The notes: generated by a model not told the origin, from the letters alone. Shown: positions 17,693 to 27,226, counted from the stretch's first letter. The stretch: DNA of 64,000 nt from Paracoccaceae bacterium (GCA_030148225.1 JASBTX010000009.1:124001-188000), one strand, 5' to 3'. A program made the numbers and translations.

Positions 17693-19654
17693 CTAAACAT
17701 CCAGTTCTTCGACGAACCGGGCGTTTTCCTGGATGTATTCGAACCTCTTTTCGGGTTTCTTGCCCATCAGCCGTTCCACGAGATCGCCGGTTTCGCCGGG
17801 CTCATCCTCGTCGATCGAGACCCTTATGAGTTTCCGGCTTTCGGGGTTCATCGTGGTTTCTTTCAGGTCCTTGGCATCCATTTCGCCCAGCCCCTTGAAC
17901 CGGGAGACGTCGATCCGGCCCTTGCCGCCCAGACCGCTTTCCATGAGTGCGTCTTTTTCCGCCTCGTCCAGACAATAGACCCGCCGTGCGCCCTGGGTCA
18001 GCCGAAAGAGGGGGGGGCACGCAAGATAGAGATGGCCCTGATCAATCATCGGCCGCATCTGTGTATAGAAAAACGTCATCAGCAACGCGGCGATATGGGC
18101 ACCGTCGACATCGGCATCTGTCATGATGATGATCTTGTCATAGCGCAAATCATCGACATTGAACTTTGTGCCCAGACCAACGCCGAGGGCCTGACAAATA
18201 TCACTGATTTCGGCGTTCTGGCCCATCTTGGATGACGCCGCGCCCAGCACATTGAGTACCTTGCCCCTGAGCGGCAGGAGCGCCTGCGTCTTGCGATCAC
18301 GCGCCATTTTGGCGCTGCCGCCGGCGCTGTCGCCTTCGACGATGAACAGTTCAGTACCGTCACGCGCATTCGACGAACAATCCACCAGTTTACCGGGCAG
18401 ACGCAGACGTTTGGTTGCGGATTTGCGGGCCGTTTCCTTTTCCTGGCGGCGGCGCAGGCGCTCTTCGGCCCTGAGCACGAGGAAATCCAGTATGGCACCC
18501 GCCGCCTTGGTATCGGCGGCCAGCCAGTTGTCGAAATGGTCACGCACTGATCCTTCGACCATTTTCTGCGCCTCTACCGTGGCAAGGCGGTCCTTGGTCT
18601 GCCCAACGAATTCAGGCTCGCGGATGAAACAGCTGACAAGGGCACCCGCCCCGGTGATCAGATCATCGCGGTTGATCTGGGCGGCCTTGCGGTTGCCCAC
18701 GAGATCGCCATAGGCACGGATTCCCTTGAGGATTGCCGCCCAGAAGCCAAGTTCATGCGTGCCGCCCTGCGGGGTGGGGACGGTGTTGCAATAGGATTGA
18801 ATAAATCCGTCGCGCGCGGGCGTCCAGTTGATGGCCCACTCCACCTTACCGGGTGCGCCGAACTTGTCCTGAAAATCCACCGTACCTGCAAAGGGTCTGT
18901 CGGCATAGGTCGTGGCCTTGCCCAGCGTTTCGGTCAGGTAATCCGAGAGCCCGCCGGGAAAGTGAAACACCGCGTCGGTCGGCGTTTCGCCGTCGTCGAT
19001 TTCGGATTTCCACCGGATTTCGACCCCGGAAAAAAGATAGGCCTTTGAGCGGATCGATTTGAACAGACGGGCCGGTTTGAACTGTGCCTTGCCGAAAATC
19101 TCGGCGTCAGGATGGAACGTGACGGTGGTGCCGCGCCGGTTGGGGGCAGCGCCAAGTTTTTCAACCGGGCCAAGGGGAATGCCGCGCGAAAAGCTTTGTT
19201 CATAAAGTTCGCGATTTCGGGCGACCTGTACTGTCATGCTGTCGGAAAGCGCGTTTACAACCGACGCACCGACCCCGTGCAGACCACCCGATGTCTGATA
19301 GGCCTTGCCCGAGAACTTGCCACCTGCATGCAAAGTGCAGAGGATCACCTCGAGCGCCGATTTGTCGGGAAACTTGGGGTGTGGATCAACAGGAATGCCC
19401 CGGCCATTGTCGCGTATCGTGATCGCGTGACCGGCATGAAGTTCTACCTCAATCCGGTTGGCATGGCCTGCAACGGCCTCGTCCATTGAATTGTCCAGCA
19501 CCTCGGCCACGAGGTGATGCAGCGCCCGTTCATCCGTCCCGCCGATATACATGCCCGGACGCTTGCGGACAGGCTCCAGCCCTTCCAGCACCTCGATGGA
19601 TGTCGCGTCATAGGATTGCTCTGCCTGATGCGCAGAGAGAAGGTCATCGGCCAT
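17693..19654 (-). CDS. parE: DNA topoisomerase IV subunit B
   Basis: Encodes 653 residues. The ATPase subunit of the decatenating type II topoisomerase. GHKL motifs are clear: EVLDNSMDEA (Mg-binding Asn), DNGRGIP and GLHGVGASVVNALS. The TOPRIM domain shows FIVEGDSAGGSAKMARDR and DADVDGAHI. At about 650 residues with TOPRIM placed soon after the transducer domain and without the GyrB insert, it is ParE rather than GyrB, which is longer (about 800). The start at 19654 (MADDLLSAHQAEQSYDA) precedes the conserved IEVLEGLEPVRKRPGMYIG. parC is not in the window. Confidence 0.95.
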   Translation of the reverse strand: MADDLLSAHQAEQSYDATSIEVLEGLEPVRKRPGMYIGGTDERALHHLVAEVLDNSMDEAVAGHANRIEVELHAGHAITIRDNGRGIPVDPHPKFPDKSALEVILCTLHAGGKFSGKAYQTSGGLHGVGASVVNALSDSMTVQVARNRELYEQSFSRGIPLGPVEKLGAAPNRRGTTVTFHPDAEIFGKAQFKPARLFKSIRSKAYLFSGVEIRWKSEIDDGETPTDAVFHFPGGLSDYLTETLGKATTYADRPFAGTVDFQDKFGAPGKVEWAINWTPARDGFIQSYCNTVPTPQGGTHELGFWAAILKGIRAYGDLVGNRKAAQINRDDLITGAGALVSCFIREPEFVGQTKDRLATVEAQKMVEGSVRDHFDNWLAADTKAAGAILDFLVLRAEERLRRRQEKETARKSATKRLRLPGKLVDCSSNARDGTELFIVEGDSAGGSAKMARDRKTQALLPLRGKVLNVLGAASSKMGQNAEISDICQALGVGLGTKFNVDDLRYDKIIIMTDADVDGAHIAALLMTFFYTQMRPMIDQGHLYLACPPLFRLTQGARRVYCLDEAEKDALMESGLGGKGRIDVSRFKGLGEMDAKDLKETTMNPESRKLIRVSIDEDEPGETGDLVERLMGKKPEKRFEYIQENARFVEELDV

Positions 19655-19731
19655 CTGGGCTGCTCTGGTTGGCTGTTGTTTTCAGCAGTCTACGGCAGAG
19701 GCAGGAGGCTCCGCAATGGCGATTGCGTACC

Positions 19732-19752
19732 GACCCCCGGCATCCGGGGGTC
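19732..19752 (-). terminator. Hairpin after the cold-shock gene
   Basis: GACCCCCGG and CCGGGGGTC form a perfect 9-bp stem with a 3-base loop, 15 bases past the cold-shock stop codon on the minus strand. No T-run follows, so it may protect the short mRNA 3' end as much as terminate it. Confidence 0.55.
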
Positions 19753-19767
19753 AGACATGTTCTTTGT

Positions 19768-19974
19768 TCAGACCAGCGCCAGGTTGATGGCGCTTTCGCG
19801 ACCGTCACGGCCTGCTTCAAGGTCGTAGGTCACTTTCTGATTGTCAGCCAGACCAGTCAGGCCCGAGCGTTCGACGGCTGAGATATGGACGAATACGTCC
19901 TTGCCGCCGCCTTCGGGCGCAATAAAGCCGTAGCCTTTGGTGGTGTTGAACCATTTCACGGTGCCATTTGCCAT
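19768..19974 (-). CDS. Cold-shock protein, CspA family
   Basis: Encodes 68 residues: a single OB-fold cold-shock domain that binds single-stranded RNA/DNA as an RNA chaperone. RNP1 is seen as KGYGFIAP (about 16-23) and RNP2 as VFVHIS (about 31-36). The start at 19974 has AGGAGA seven bases upstream; an in-frame start six codons earlier would consume that site. The 186 bases between this start and the next gene form a long leader with room for structure, as in other cold-shock mRNAs. Confidence 0.93.
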   Translation of the reverse strand: MANGTVKWFNTTKGYGFIAPEGGGKDVFVHISAVERSGLTGLADNQKVTYDLEAGRDGRESAINLALV

Positions 19975-20160
19975 TCCGTGTTCTCCTGTCATTTGCTGCC
20001 TGCGGAAGTGCTGCAGCCCGGCGTGTCAGTGCAGATCGAATTACTGAGCCGTATCAGGAGCAGAAGGTCGAGTGCGGTAACGGTCGCAGGGCGCATATGG
20101 GGTAGAAGCCCATACATTGCAAGAAAAAAGCCTTCCGTTTCAGTTGACCTTAGGAGCCTT

Positions 20161-20412
20161 CTACCACCTGAACGCAATCCGCAGGAGCGAGTAGATTGCG
20201 ATGGCCGACCACAGCACCTCGATCAGGATCGCACCGGGATTGGGGCGATAGTATAGAGAAATCAGAATGAATATCGCACCCGTCAGGTTCAGGATATGAA
20301 AGGCGGCGCGCTCGGCGCTGACCCATCCACGCGATACGGCCAGATAAGCCCCCGCGATGATCAGTGACCCAAGCACGCCCAAGAGGTCGACGGCAGTGAG
20401 TTCGGCAAGCAT
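20161..20412 (-). CDS. Small membrane protein, CBU_0592-like
   Basis: Encodes 83 residues with three predicted transmembrane helices: VDLLGVLGSLIIAGAYLAV, the FHILNLTGAIFILISLYY segment, and AILIEVLWSAIAIYSLLRI. Short cytoplasmic or periplasmic turns carry Arg/Trp. The pattern is that of the CBU_0592-type small membrane proteins common in alphaproteobacteria. The ATG at 20412 lies three bases after a GAGGTG ribosome site. Single gene between the cold-shock gene and a divergent lipoprotein peptide. Function not known. Confidence 0.75.
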   Translation of the reverse strand: MLAELTAVDLLGVLGSLIIAGAYLAVSRGWVSAERAAFHILNLTGAIFILISLYYRPNPGAILIEVLWSAIAIYSLLRIAFRW

Positions 20413-20510
20413 GGGCACCTCGTTTCAGCATGGGCAGGGCCGCGCATTTTGCGAATACGCAAATCTGTGCGATACTAGCGGCGTTTTCTCACAAAACAAA
20501 TGGGGGATGC

Positions 20511-20573
20511 ATGAAACTCGTACTGCTTATGACGACAGCCGCACTGGTACTGTCGAGCTGCGGCCTGATCTGA
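20511..20573 (+). CDS. 20-residue lipoprotein peptide
   Basis: A very short frame: a Lys-containing N-terminus, a hydrophobic core (LVLLMTTAALVL) and a lipobox SSC with Cys17, followed by only three residues (Gly-Leu-Ile). A GGGG-rich ribosome site lies just upstream and a strong terminator follows 20 bases after the stop, so this is a complete small transcription unit. After signal cleavage only a four-residue lipidated peptide would remain, as in tiny entericidin/lysis-type lipoproteins. Too short to assign; its isolated cistron with a terminator is the main argument that it is real. Confidence 0.6.
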   Translation: MKLVLLMTTAALVLSSCGLI

Positions 20574-20593
20574 TTGACCGCAGACCGGAAATG

Positions 20594-20625
20594 ACGCAGG
20601 CAGGCGCAAACCTGCCTGCGTTTTC
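20594..20625 (+). terminator. Strong intrinsic terminator after the lipoprotein peptide
   Basis: ACGCAGGCAGG and CCTGCCTGCGT form a perfect 11-bp stem with a 6-base loop, followed by TTTTC. It ends the peptide cistron and lies just before the thioesterase start. Confidence 0.9.
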
Positions 20626-20640
20626 ATGATCGGAGCGGAT

Positions 20641-21015
20641 GTGACGGACAAACCCGAAGGCGAACTGACGCTGCGCACGCTGGCGATGCCGGCGGATGTG
20701 AATGTAAACGGTGATATTTTCGGCGGCTGGGTGCTGAGCCAGATGGACATTGCCGGTGGCATCTCTGCCCGCGAAAGCGCCGGCGGGCGCGTGGTTACCG
20801 TGGCGGTCGACGCGATGAAATTTATCCGGCCCGTGAAGGTCGGCGATGTACTCTGCGTCTATGCGCAGGTCGGGCGCGTCGGCCGGACCTCGATGGGCAT
20901 CGAGGTCGAGGCCTGGGTGCGCCGCGGCGGCACGGGTGAGCGCGAAAAGGTGACGGAAGCGGTTTTCACCTTTGTGGCGATTGACGGAGAGGGGAAGCCG
21001 AGAGAGGTGGATTAG
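20641..21015 (+). CDS. Acyl-CoA thioesterase, YciA-like hotdog fold
   Basis: Encodes 124 residues from a GTG at 20641. Hydrolyses acyl-CoA to free acid and CoA. The YciA/BACH hotdog signature is visible: ADVNVNGDIFGGWVLSQMD (catalytic Asn-x-x-Gly-Asp region), the central helix AGGISARESAGGRVVTVAVD, and FIRPVKVGDVLCVYAQV. I prefer GTG 20641 because a GGAG site lies at the right distance, whereas the ATG at 20626 lies directly against the upstream terminator with no ribosome site. Independent cistron. Confidence 0.9.
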   Translation: MTDKPEGELTLRTLAMPADVNVNGDIFGGWVLSQMDIAGGISARESAGGRVVTVAVDAMKFIRPVKVGDVLCVYAQVGRVGRTSMGIEVEAWVRRGGTGEREKVTEAVFTFVAIDGEGKPREVD

Positions 21016-21135
21016 GGACAGGCGGATTTGGTTTGTTCACCCGTTCGTCAGAAACATGATCGCAATGACGCTTTCTGTAGTAAACCGGTTCGATAGGCGA
21101 CATTGACGGCGTTCCTCTCCTGTCCCTTCACCCCT

Positions 21136-22791
21136 CTACCTCGTAAACTTCTTATGCTTGATCCGCTTGGGTTCCAGCGCGTCGGGGCCGAGGCGGCGTT
21201 TCTTGTCTTCCTCGTAGTCTTCGAAATTGCCCTCGAACCATTCCACATGCGCCTCTCCCTCGAAGGCGAGGATGTGGGTGCAGATGCGGTCGAGGAAGAA
21301 GCGGTCGTGGGATATGACAACGGCGCAGCCCGCGAAATCGACCAGCGCATCCTCGAGCGCGCGGAGGGTTTCGACATCAAGATCATTGGTCGGTTCGTCG
21401 AGCAATAGCACGTTGCCACCGGATTTCAGCAGTTTGGCCATATGTACACGATTGCGTTCGCCACCTGAGAGCAATCCGACTTTTTTCTGCTGATCGCCGC
21501 CCTTGAAGTTGAAGGCAGAGCAATAGGCGCGCGAGTTCATTTCGGCGTCACCCAGCTGGATGATGTCATTTCCGTCCGAGATAACCTCCCACACGGTTTT
21601 GCCCTCGGGCAGGGCATCGCGCGTCTGATCGACATAGGAAAGCGATACGGTATCGCCATATTCGATCGTGCCTGCGTCCGGTGTCTCCTGTCCCGTGAGC
21701 ATGCGAAAGAGCGTGGTCTTACCAGCGCCGTTCGGGCCGATCACGCCGACGATACCACCCGGTGGCAACGAGAAATCCAGCCCCTCGACCAGAAGCTTGT
21801 CCCCCATGGCCTTTTGCAGGCCAGCGACCTCGATCACCTTTGACCCGAGGCGCGGTCCGTTGGGTATGATGATCTGAGCGCGGCTCAGCTTTTCCCGCTC
21901 GGACTGATTGGCCAGTTCGTTGTAGCTGTTGATCCGGGCCTTGGATTTGGCCTGACGGGCGCGGGGGCTGGCGCGCATCCATTCCAGCTCGCGTTCCAGC
22001 GTTTTCTGGCGCGACTTGTCTTCGCGGGCTTCCTGTTCCAGCCGCTTGGCCTTTTGTTCCAGCCATGAGGAATAGTTGCCCTCCCACGGGACGCCCTTGC
22101 CCCGGTCCAGCTCAAGTATCCAGCCGGTGATATCATCAAGGAAATAGCGGTCATGGGTGACGATCAGGATCGTGCCCTTGTAGTCGATCAGGTGCTGCTG
22201 CAGCCAGGCGATGGTTTCGGCATCCAGATGGTTGGTCGGTTCGTCCAAGAGCAGCATTTCAGGGGCTTCGAGCAGCAGCTTGCACAGCGCGACGCGGCGC
22301 TTTTCACCACCCGAGAGGGTTTCGACATTGGCGTCGTCGGGCGGACAGCGCAGCGCCTCCATCGATACGTCGATCTGGCTGTCGAGATCCCAAAGGTCCT
22401 GGGCGTCGATCGTGTCCTGAAGCTGGGCCATCTCCTCGGCGGTTTCATCCGAATAGTTCATCGCCAGCTCGTTATAGCGATCCAGGATCGCCTTTTTTGC
22501 AGCGACGCCTTCCATGACGTTTTCACGCACGGTTTTCTGGGCGTCGAGTTCAGGCTCCTGCGGCAGGTAGCCAACCCGCGCCCCTTCGGCGGCCCAGGCT
22601 TCGCCCGAGAAATCCTTGTCGAGGCCTGCCATGATCCGCATCAGCGTCGATTTGCCGGCGCCATTGACACCAACGACACCGATCTTGACCCCGGGAAGGA
22701 AACTCAGGCGTATGTTTTCAAAGCATTTCTTGCCACCCGGATAGGTCTTGGACACGCCGTCCATGTGGTAAACATACTGATAGGCCGCCAT
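21136..22791 (-). CDS. ettA: ABC-F translational throttle protein EttA
   Basis: Encodes 551 residues, close to the length of EttA (about 555). A soluble twin-ABC ATPase that binds the ribosomal E site and gates translation according to ATP/ADP ratio. Walker A motifs are GVNGAGKST and GPNGAGKTT; signatures LSGGEKRRVAL and LSGGERNRVHM; the coiled linker between them contains the charged LERELEWMRASPRARQAKSK segment with the EttA-specific R-A-x-P-R-A-R-Q. The start MAAYQYVYHMDGVSK at 22791 is conserved and has a GGAGA site. Divergent from nadD. Confidence 0.95.
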   Translation of the reverse strand: MAAYQYVYHMDGVSKTYPGGKKCFENIRLSFLPGVKIGVVGVNGAGKSTLMRIMAGLDKDFSGEAWAAEGARVGYLPQEPELDAQKTVRENVMEGVAAKKAILDRYNELAMNYSDETAEEMAQLQDTIDAQDLWDLDSQIDVSMEALRCPPDDANVETLSGGEKRRVALCKLLLEAPEMLLLDEPTNHLDAETIAWLQQHLIDYKGTILIVTHDRYFLDDITGWILELDRGKGVPWEGNYSSWLEQKAKRLEQEAREDKSRQKTLERELEWMRASPRARQAKSKARINSYNELANQSEREKLSRAQIIIPNGPRLGSKVIEVAGLQKAMGDKLLVEGLDFSLPPGGIVGVIGPNGAGKTTLFRMLTGQETPDAGTIEYGDTVSLSYVDQTRDALPEGKTVWEVISDGNDIIQLGDAEMNSRAYCSAFNFKGGDQQKKVGLLSGGERNRVHMAKLLKSGGNVLLLDEPTNDLDVETLRALEDALVDFAGCAVVISHDRFFLDRICTHILAFEGEAHVEWFEGNFEDYEEDKKRRLGPDALEPKRIKHKKFTR

Positions 22792-22861
22792 GGAAATTCT
22801 CCGTTTGCAGAAGTTGGGGCGGTTTAGCCTTTCCGCTGGACAAGGGCAATCGTGATAGCGA

Positions 22862-23488
22862 ATGGTGGGCGGTGGTAACAAAGGGTGGGGCGTGGCCGAG
22901 AAGTTTCTGCATCCCGGACAGTCTGTTGGACTGCTGGGCGGATCGTTCGATCCGCCGCATGAGGGCCATGTGCATGTAACGCTGGAGGCGCTCAAGCGGT
23001 TTCGGCTGGATCGGATATGGTGGCTCGTTTCGCCCGGCAATCCGCTCAAGAGCCGGGGACCCGCCCCCATTGAGCAACGCATGGCTGCCGCAGAGGCCAT
23101 CATGCAGCATCCGCGGGTTCATGTCAGCGATATCGAAGCCCGTCTTCAGACACGATATACGGCCGAGACGCTGCGACGGCTGATCCGGCAATATCAGGCG
23201 GTCCGCTTTGTCTGGCTGATGGGTGCTGACAATCTGGCCGAGTTTCATCGCTGGCAGGACTGGCGGTGGATCATGGAAACGGTCCCCATCGGCGTATTGG
23301 CGCGACCGGGTGACCGGATTTCCGCGCGTCTGTCGCCTGCGGCCACGGCGTATCGCTTTGCCAAGCTGCCCGCCCGCCGCGCTGGTGAGTTGCCGTCGCG
23401 ACCGGCGCCCTGCTGGAGTTTTGTGAATATGCCGATGCGGGATATATCCTCGACCGACATTCGCGCAAAGGGTGAATGGCGGCACTGA
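22862..23488 (+). CDS. nadD: Nicotinate-nucleotide adenylyltransferase
   Basis: Encodes 208 residues. Adenylates nicotinate mononucleotide to deamido-NAD in NAD synthesis. The nucleotidyltransferase signature is [17 protein letters not shown] (about 23-39), with the second block [16 protein letters not shown] and the C-terminal [10 protein letters not shown]. The frame starts at 22862; a GTG ten codons downstream would also keep the catalytic fold. Monocistronic here, followed by dacB 78 bases later. Confidence 0.94.
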   Translation: MVGGGNKGWGVAEKFLHPGQSVGLLGGSFDPPHEGHVHVTLEALKRFRLDRIWWLVSPGNPLKSRGPAPIEQRMAAAEAIMQHPRVHVSDIEARLQTRYTAETLRRLIRQYQAVRFVWLMGADNLAEFHRWQDWRWIMETVPIGVLARPGDRISARLSPAATAYRFAKLPARRAGELPSRPAPCWSFVNMPMRDISSTDIRAKGEWRH

Positions 23489-23566
23489 CGCCATACTCGA
23501 TTTAGAAACCAAATGTTTACCGATCCGGCCCTTGTCTGGGCGGTTGGGTTGGGTTTAGCTCCGCGC

Positions 23567-25063
23567 ATGAGTTTGGAAAAATTCGTTTACAGCCGCCGTT
23601 TTGTTCTGGCGGGATTATTGGGTTCTGCGGCGAGCGCGGCCTTTGCCACGCCGCCCGAGGTTTCGTTGCGCCCGATCCCACGTCCGGGCGGTGTGCGGGT
23701 CACCGAGAGCACACAGCTTGCAGATCTGATCCGCAGCGCCGGATTAAGCGGCAAAGTTTCCTGCATGGTCGCCGATGCACAAAGCGGAGAGATACTGGAA
23801 ACGGAAAACCCACTTTTAGCGCATCCGCCAGCCAGCGTTGTCAAGGCAGTCACCGCGCTTTACGCTCTCGAAAAGCTGGGCAGCGACTTCAGGTTCCGCA
23901 CCCAACTGGTGGCGACCGGACCAGTTTCAGGCGGGCGGCTCAAGGGTGATCTGGTGCTTGTCGGCGGCGGTGATCCGTCGCTGAATTCGGACACGCTCTT
24001 TGAACTGGCGCGCATGCTCAAGGATGCCGGGGTTCAGGAGGTGACAGGCAAATTCAGGGTCTATGACAAAGCCTTGCCCCGCCTTGACGAGATCGATCCC
24101 AAGCAACCGGTTCAGGTAGGTTACAATCCGGGTCTGAGTGGGCTGAACCTGAATTACAACCGCGTCTATTTCGAGTGGCGGCGCTCAGGCAATGGCCACA
24201 CGGTCACGATGGATGCACGCACCAGCCGCCTGCGTCCACGGGTTGATGTGATCGGCATGTCTGTGGCCGGACGCGACCTGCCGGTTTACACCTACAAGAG
24301 CCGCGCGAAGAAAGAGGAATGGACCGTCGCCCGGTCGGCACTGGGTAAGGAAGGCGGGCGCTGGCTGCCGGTGCGGAAACCGGGTGCTTACGCTGCAGAT
24401 GTCTTTCGCACCCTGGCCCGCTCGCATGGTATCGATCTAAAGTCGCCGGTTTTTTCAAACGCCGCACCCAAGGGAACGGTGCTGGCGACGCAATCCAGTT
24501 CAAAGCTCAGTGATATTCTGTTGGATATGCTAGATCATTCCAACAACATGACAGCCGAGGCTATCGGCCTGAGCGCGAGCCTGCGCGCTGGAAAATCCGC
24601 AACAGCGCTGGATCTGTCGGGCCGGCATATGGCGAACTGGCTGGCCGAAAGATTTGATGCCAAGCGGCCCAAATTTGTGGATCATTCCGGGCTGGGTGAC
24701 GACAGTCGGCTGACCCCCGGCGACATGGTCAAATGCCTGAATAAATCCGGCTTTGACGGTCCGCTCAGACCGCTGTTGAAAGAGTTTGTCATCAAGCGCG
24801 AAGACGGCAAAGCGGACAAGAGCCTGGGTGCAACGGTGCTGGCCAAGACCGGGTCGCTGAATTTCGTCAGTACGCTCGCCGGTTTCATCACCACAAGGGA
24901 CGGTCGACAGCTGACATTTGCTATCTTTACCTCGGACATGGATACGCGCGCCAGGATTCCGCGCGAAGAGCGTGAGCGTCCGCCGGGCGCGCGCTCATGG
25001 TCGCGCCGTTCCCGGGCGCTGCAGTCGCAATTGCTCAGGCGCTGGATCGGCGGTGTCGGTTAG
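23567..25063 (+). CDS. dacB: D-alanyl-D-alanine carboxypeptidase/endopeptidase, PBP4 family
   Basis: Encodes 498 residues. A penicillin-binding peptidase of family S13 that trims or cleaves peptidoglycan cross-links. Active-site motifs: SVVK (Ser-x-x-Lys) in HPPASVVKAVTALYALEKLG, SNN in DHSNNMTAEAIGL, and KTG in AKTGSLNFV. The N-terminus YSRRFVLAGLLGSAASAAFA carries a twin-arginine-like SRRFVL motif and a signal peptide ending at AFA, so Tat export is likely. I chose the ATG at 23567; an in-frame ATG at 23513 adds 18 unusual residues. Confidence 0.92.
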   Translation: MSLEKFVYSRRFVLAGLLGSAASAAFATPPEVSLRPIPRPGGVRVTESTQLADLIRSAGLSGKVSCMVADAQSGEILETENPLLAHPPASVVKAVTALYALEKLGSDFRFRTQLVATGPVSGGRLKGDLVLVGGGDPSLNSDTLFELARMLKDAGVQEVTGKFRVYDKALPRLDEIDPKQPVQVGYNPGLSGLNLNYNRVYFEWRRSGNGHTVTMDARTSRLRPRVDVIGMSVAGRDLPVYTYKSRAKKEEWTVARSALGKEGGRWLPVRKPGAYAADVFRTLARSHGIDLKSPVFSNAAPKGTVLATQSSSKLSDILLDMLDHSNNMTAEAIGLSASLRAGKSATALDLSGRHMANWLAERFDAKRPKFVDHSGLGDDSRLTPGDMVKCLNKSGFDGPLRPLLKEFVIKREDGKADKSLGATVLAKTGSLNFVSTLAGFITTRDGRQLTFAIFTSDMDTRARIPREERERPPGARSWSRRSRALQSQLLRRWIGGVG

Positions 25064-25074
25064 AGCGGGACGGA

Positions 25075-25485
25075 TCAGGCACCGATATCAGGTGCGGGCA
25101 AAAGCTGTACCCCGTTGATACGCCAGCCCATTTCGGTACTGAGCATCTCGTAGTCGAGAATATGGAATGCTCCGGTCTGATCGCGGATCATGACCCGCTG
25201 CCAAGGGGCTCCGTTTACCTCTCTCAACTCGAGAAATCGGATGTCAGCGGGGCGCCAGACCATGGGATATCCATTGCGCACCATCTGGCCAAAACGATCC
25301 GAATTACCGAAAATCGATTTGATCGTGGGTGAGGCATAGGTGAAGGCCTGTTCAAAATCATCATTGATAAAAGCATCGATCTGGCTCTGGATCGTGTTTT
25401 CGATGCCCGACTGATCGGATTGCTGAGCGTGAAGCGGGCTGAAACTCGCCATGAACAGAAACAACGAAATGACAATCTGGCGCAT
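25075..25485 (-). CDS. Secreted DUF4864 protein
   Basis: Encodes 136 residues with a cleavable signal peptide (MRQIVISLFLFMASFSPLHA, cut after HAQ). The mature part matches DUF4864: IENTIQSQIDAFINDDFEQAFTYASP, followed by FRQMV-like FGQMVRNGYPMVWRP and a C-terminal beta segment GWRINGVQLLP. The family has an NTF2/SnoaL-like small fold; no catalytic residues are known. The start has an ideal AGGAGGT site. Convergent with dacB, 11 bases apart. Confidence 0.85.
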   Translation of the reverse strand: MRQIVISLFLFMASFSPLHAQQSDQSGIENTIQSQIDAFINDDFEQAFTYASPTIKSIFGNSDRFGQMVRNGYPMVWRPADIRFLELREVNGAPWQRVMIRDQTGAFHILDYEMLSTEMGWRINGVQLLPAPDIGA

Positions 25486-25552
25486 CGGTACCTCCTATAA
25501 TCCCATGCGGGGAAATTAGGCCGAATGCGCCCGGGGTCAAACCGCCAGTGCT

Positions 25553-27130
25553 TTAGCCAAGCTCACCATTGAGCCCGGACCGGATCAGTGCGATGGTTTC
25601 CTGAACGCCATACAGCGCGATGAAGCCACCGAACCGTGGCCCTTGAGAAGCACCTAGCAGCACCTCGTAGAGCGCCTTGAACCAGTCCCGCAGCGGATCA
25701 AAACCATGTTCCTTGCCCACTGCGAAGACAAGCGACTGCAATTCCTCTGCGTCCAGACCCCCCTGCCATTTGGCCAGACGATCCGCGAGGTCGCGCATTG
25801 CGGCGGCTTCGACATCGGTGGCCGCACGGTAGGTTTTTGCCGGTTTGACGAAATCATTGTAATAGCGCACCGCAAACCCTGCGGCGGCATCCAGACCCGG
25901 ATGGGTATCGGGTGATGCCTCTGGGGCGTAGCGGCGAATGAATCCCCAAAGCGTCTGCCTGTCTTCGGCCGAGGCGACCGAGGCAAGGTTCAGAAGCATC
26001 GCAAAAGGCACCACCATATCCGATGCCGGGACATCGTGGTTGTGAATGTGAAACACCGGATTGGCGAGTTTCCGGGTCAGGTCCTGATCGGGATAAGCGC
26101 GCAGCTGCTGGTGATATTCATCAACCGCCTTTGGGATCACGTCGAAATACAGCCGCTTGGCCGTTTTCGGTTTCTGATACATGAAATATTGCAGGCTTTC
26201 CGGCGCAGCATAGGCCAGCCATTCCTCCATCGACAGGCCATTGCCCTTGGACTTCGAAATTTTCTGCCCCAATTCATCGTTGAAGAGCTCGTAGGTCAGG
26301 CTTTCGGGCGCTGGACGGCCAAGCGCGCGGCAGATTTTCGACGCCTGGGTGACACTGTCGATCAGATCCTTGCCCGACATCTCGTAGTCGACACCCAGCG
26401 CTGCCCAGCGCAGCGCCCAGTCGGGTTTCCACTGCATCTTGACATGGCCGCCGGTGACGGGGATTTCGACGCGATCTCCGTCGGGTTCCTGATAGACGAT
26501 GGTGCCTTTGCCGACATTGCGTTCCAATGTCGGAACCTGCAGGACATGACCCGTTTTCGGGCTGACCGGCAGAAAGGGGGAATAGGTTGCCTGACGGTCC
26601 GGGCCAAGCGTCGGCAGCATGATCTCCATGATCTTGTCAAACCGCTCCAGCGCAACCAGTAGCATGTCATCGAAACGGCCCGAGGTGTAGTATTCGGTGG
26701 ACGAGGCAAATTCGTACTCGAACCCGAATCCGTCCAGAAATTCGCGCAGTTTGGCGTTATTGTGCTGGGCAAATCCTTCGTGTGTGCCAAAGGGATCGCG
26801 CACCTTGGTCAGGGGCAGGTGCAGATCCTGAGTGAGTTCATCCTGCATCGGGACGTTGCCGGGAACTTTGCGAAACCCGTCCATGTCGTCGGAAAAGCAA
26901 AGGAGCCTTGTCGGTATGTCCGAAAGCTCCTGAAATGCGCGGCGCACCATGGTTGTGCGCGCGACCTCGCCAAATGTTCCCAGATGCGGCAGGCCCGAGG
27001 GGCCATAGCCCGTCTGAAAGAGAACATGGCCTTTTTCCGGCACCTTGCCGCCAATGCGCTTGAGGATGCGGCGGGCCTCTTCGAAGGGCCAGGCCTTGGA
27101 TTGCATTGCAGCGTCGCGAAGTTCGGACAT
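25553..27130 (-). CDS. lysS: Lysyl-tRNA synthetase, class I
   Basis: Encodes 525 residues. Charges tRNA-Lys using the Rossmann-type class I fold, as in archaea, spirochaetes and many alphaproteobacteria, instead of the class II LysRS of most bacteria. The HIGH-like motif is GPSGLPHLGTFGEV near residue 44 and the KMSKS-like motif is KISKSKGNG. The start at 27130 (MSELRDAAMQ) has GGTGA before it; a longer upstream frame overlaps the promoter of the divergent TerB gene. No second lysS is seen in the window. Confidence 0.94.
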   Translation of the reverse strand: MSELRDAAMQSKAWPFEEARRILKRIGGKVPEKGHVLFQTGYGPSGLPHLGTFGEVARTTMVRRAFQELSDIPTRLLCFSDDMDGFRKVPGNVPMQDELTQDLHLPLTKVRDPFGTHEGFAQHNNAKLREFLDGFGFEYEFASSTEYYTSGRFDDMLLVALERFDKIMEIMLPTLGPDRQATYSPFLPVSPKTGHVLQVPTLERNVGKGTIVYQEPDGDRVEIPVTGGHVKMQWKPDWALRWAALGVDYEMSGKDLIDSVTQASKICRALGRPAPESLTYELFNDELGQKISKSKGNGLSMEEWLAYAAPESLQYFMYQKPKTAKRLYFDVIPKAVDEYHQQLRAYPDQDLTRKLANPVFHIHNHDVPASDMVVPFAMLLNLASVASAEDRQTLWGFIRRYAPEASPDTHPGLDAAAGFAVRYYNDFVKPAKTYRAATDVEAAAMRDLADRLAKWQGGLDAEELQSLVFAVGKEHGFDPLRDWFKALYEVLLGASQGPRFGGFIALYGVQETIALIRSGLNGELG

Positions 27131-27226
27131 GGGGTCACCGGATGGGTTGAAAATTCCGCCCCTCCCTATTGCCCGTGGCATTCAGGGTCAATATTGAGGG
27201 GCCAGACGAACTGGAAAGATACGGTT

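Noticed and set aside
26762..27226. Upstream extension of the TerB frame
   Set aside because: It runs antisense through lysS; the TerB domain starts only after 27248, and the GTG at 27227 has a ribosome site.
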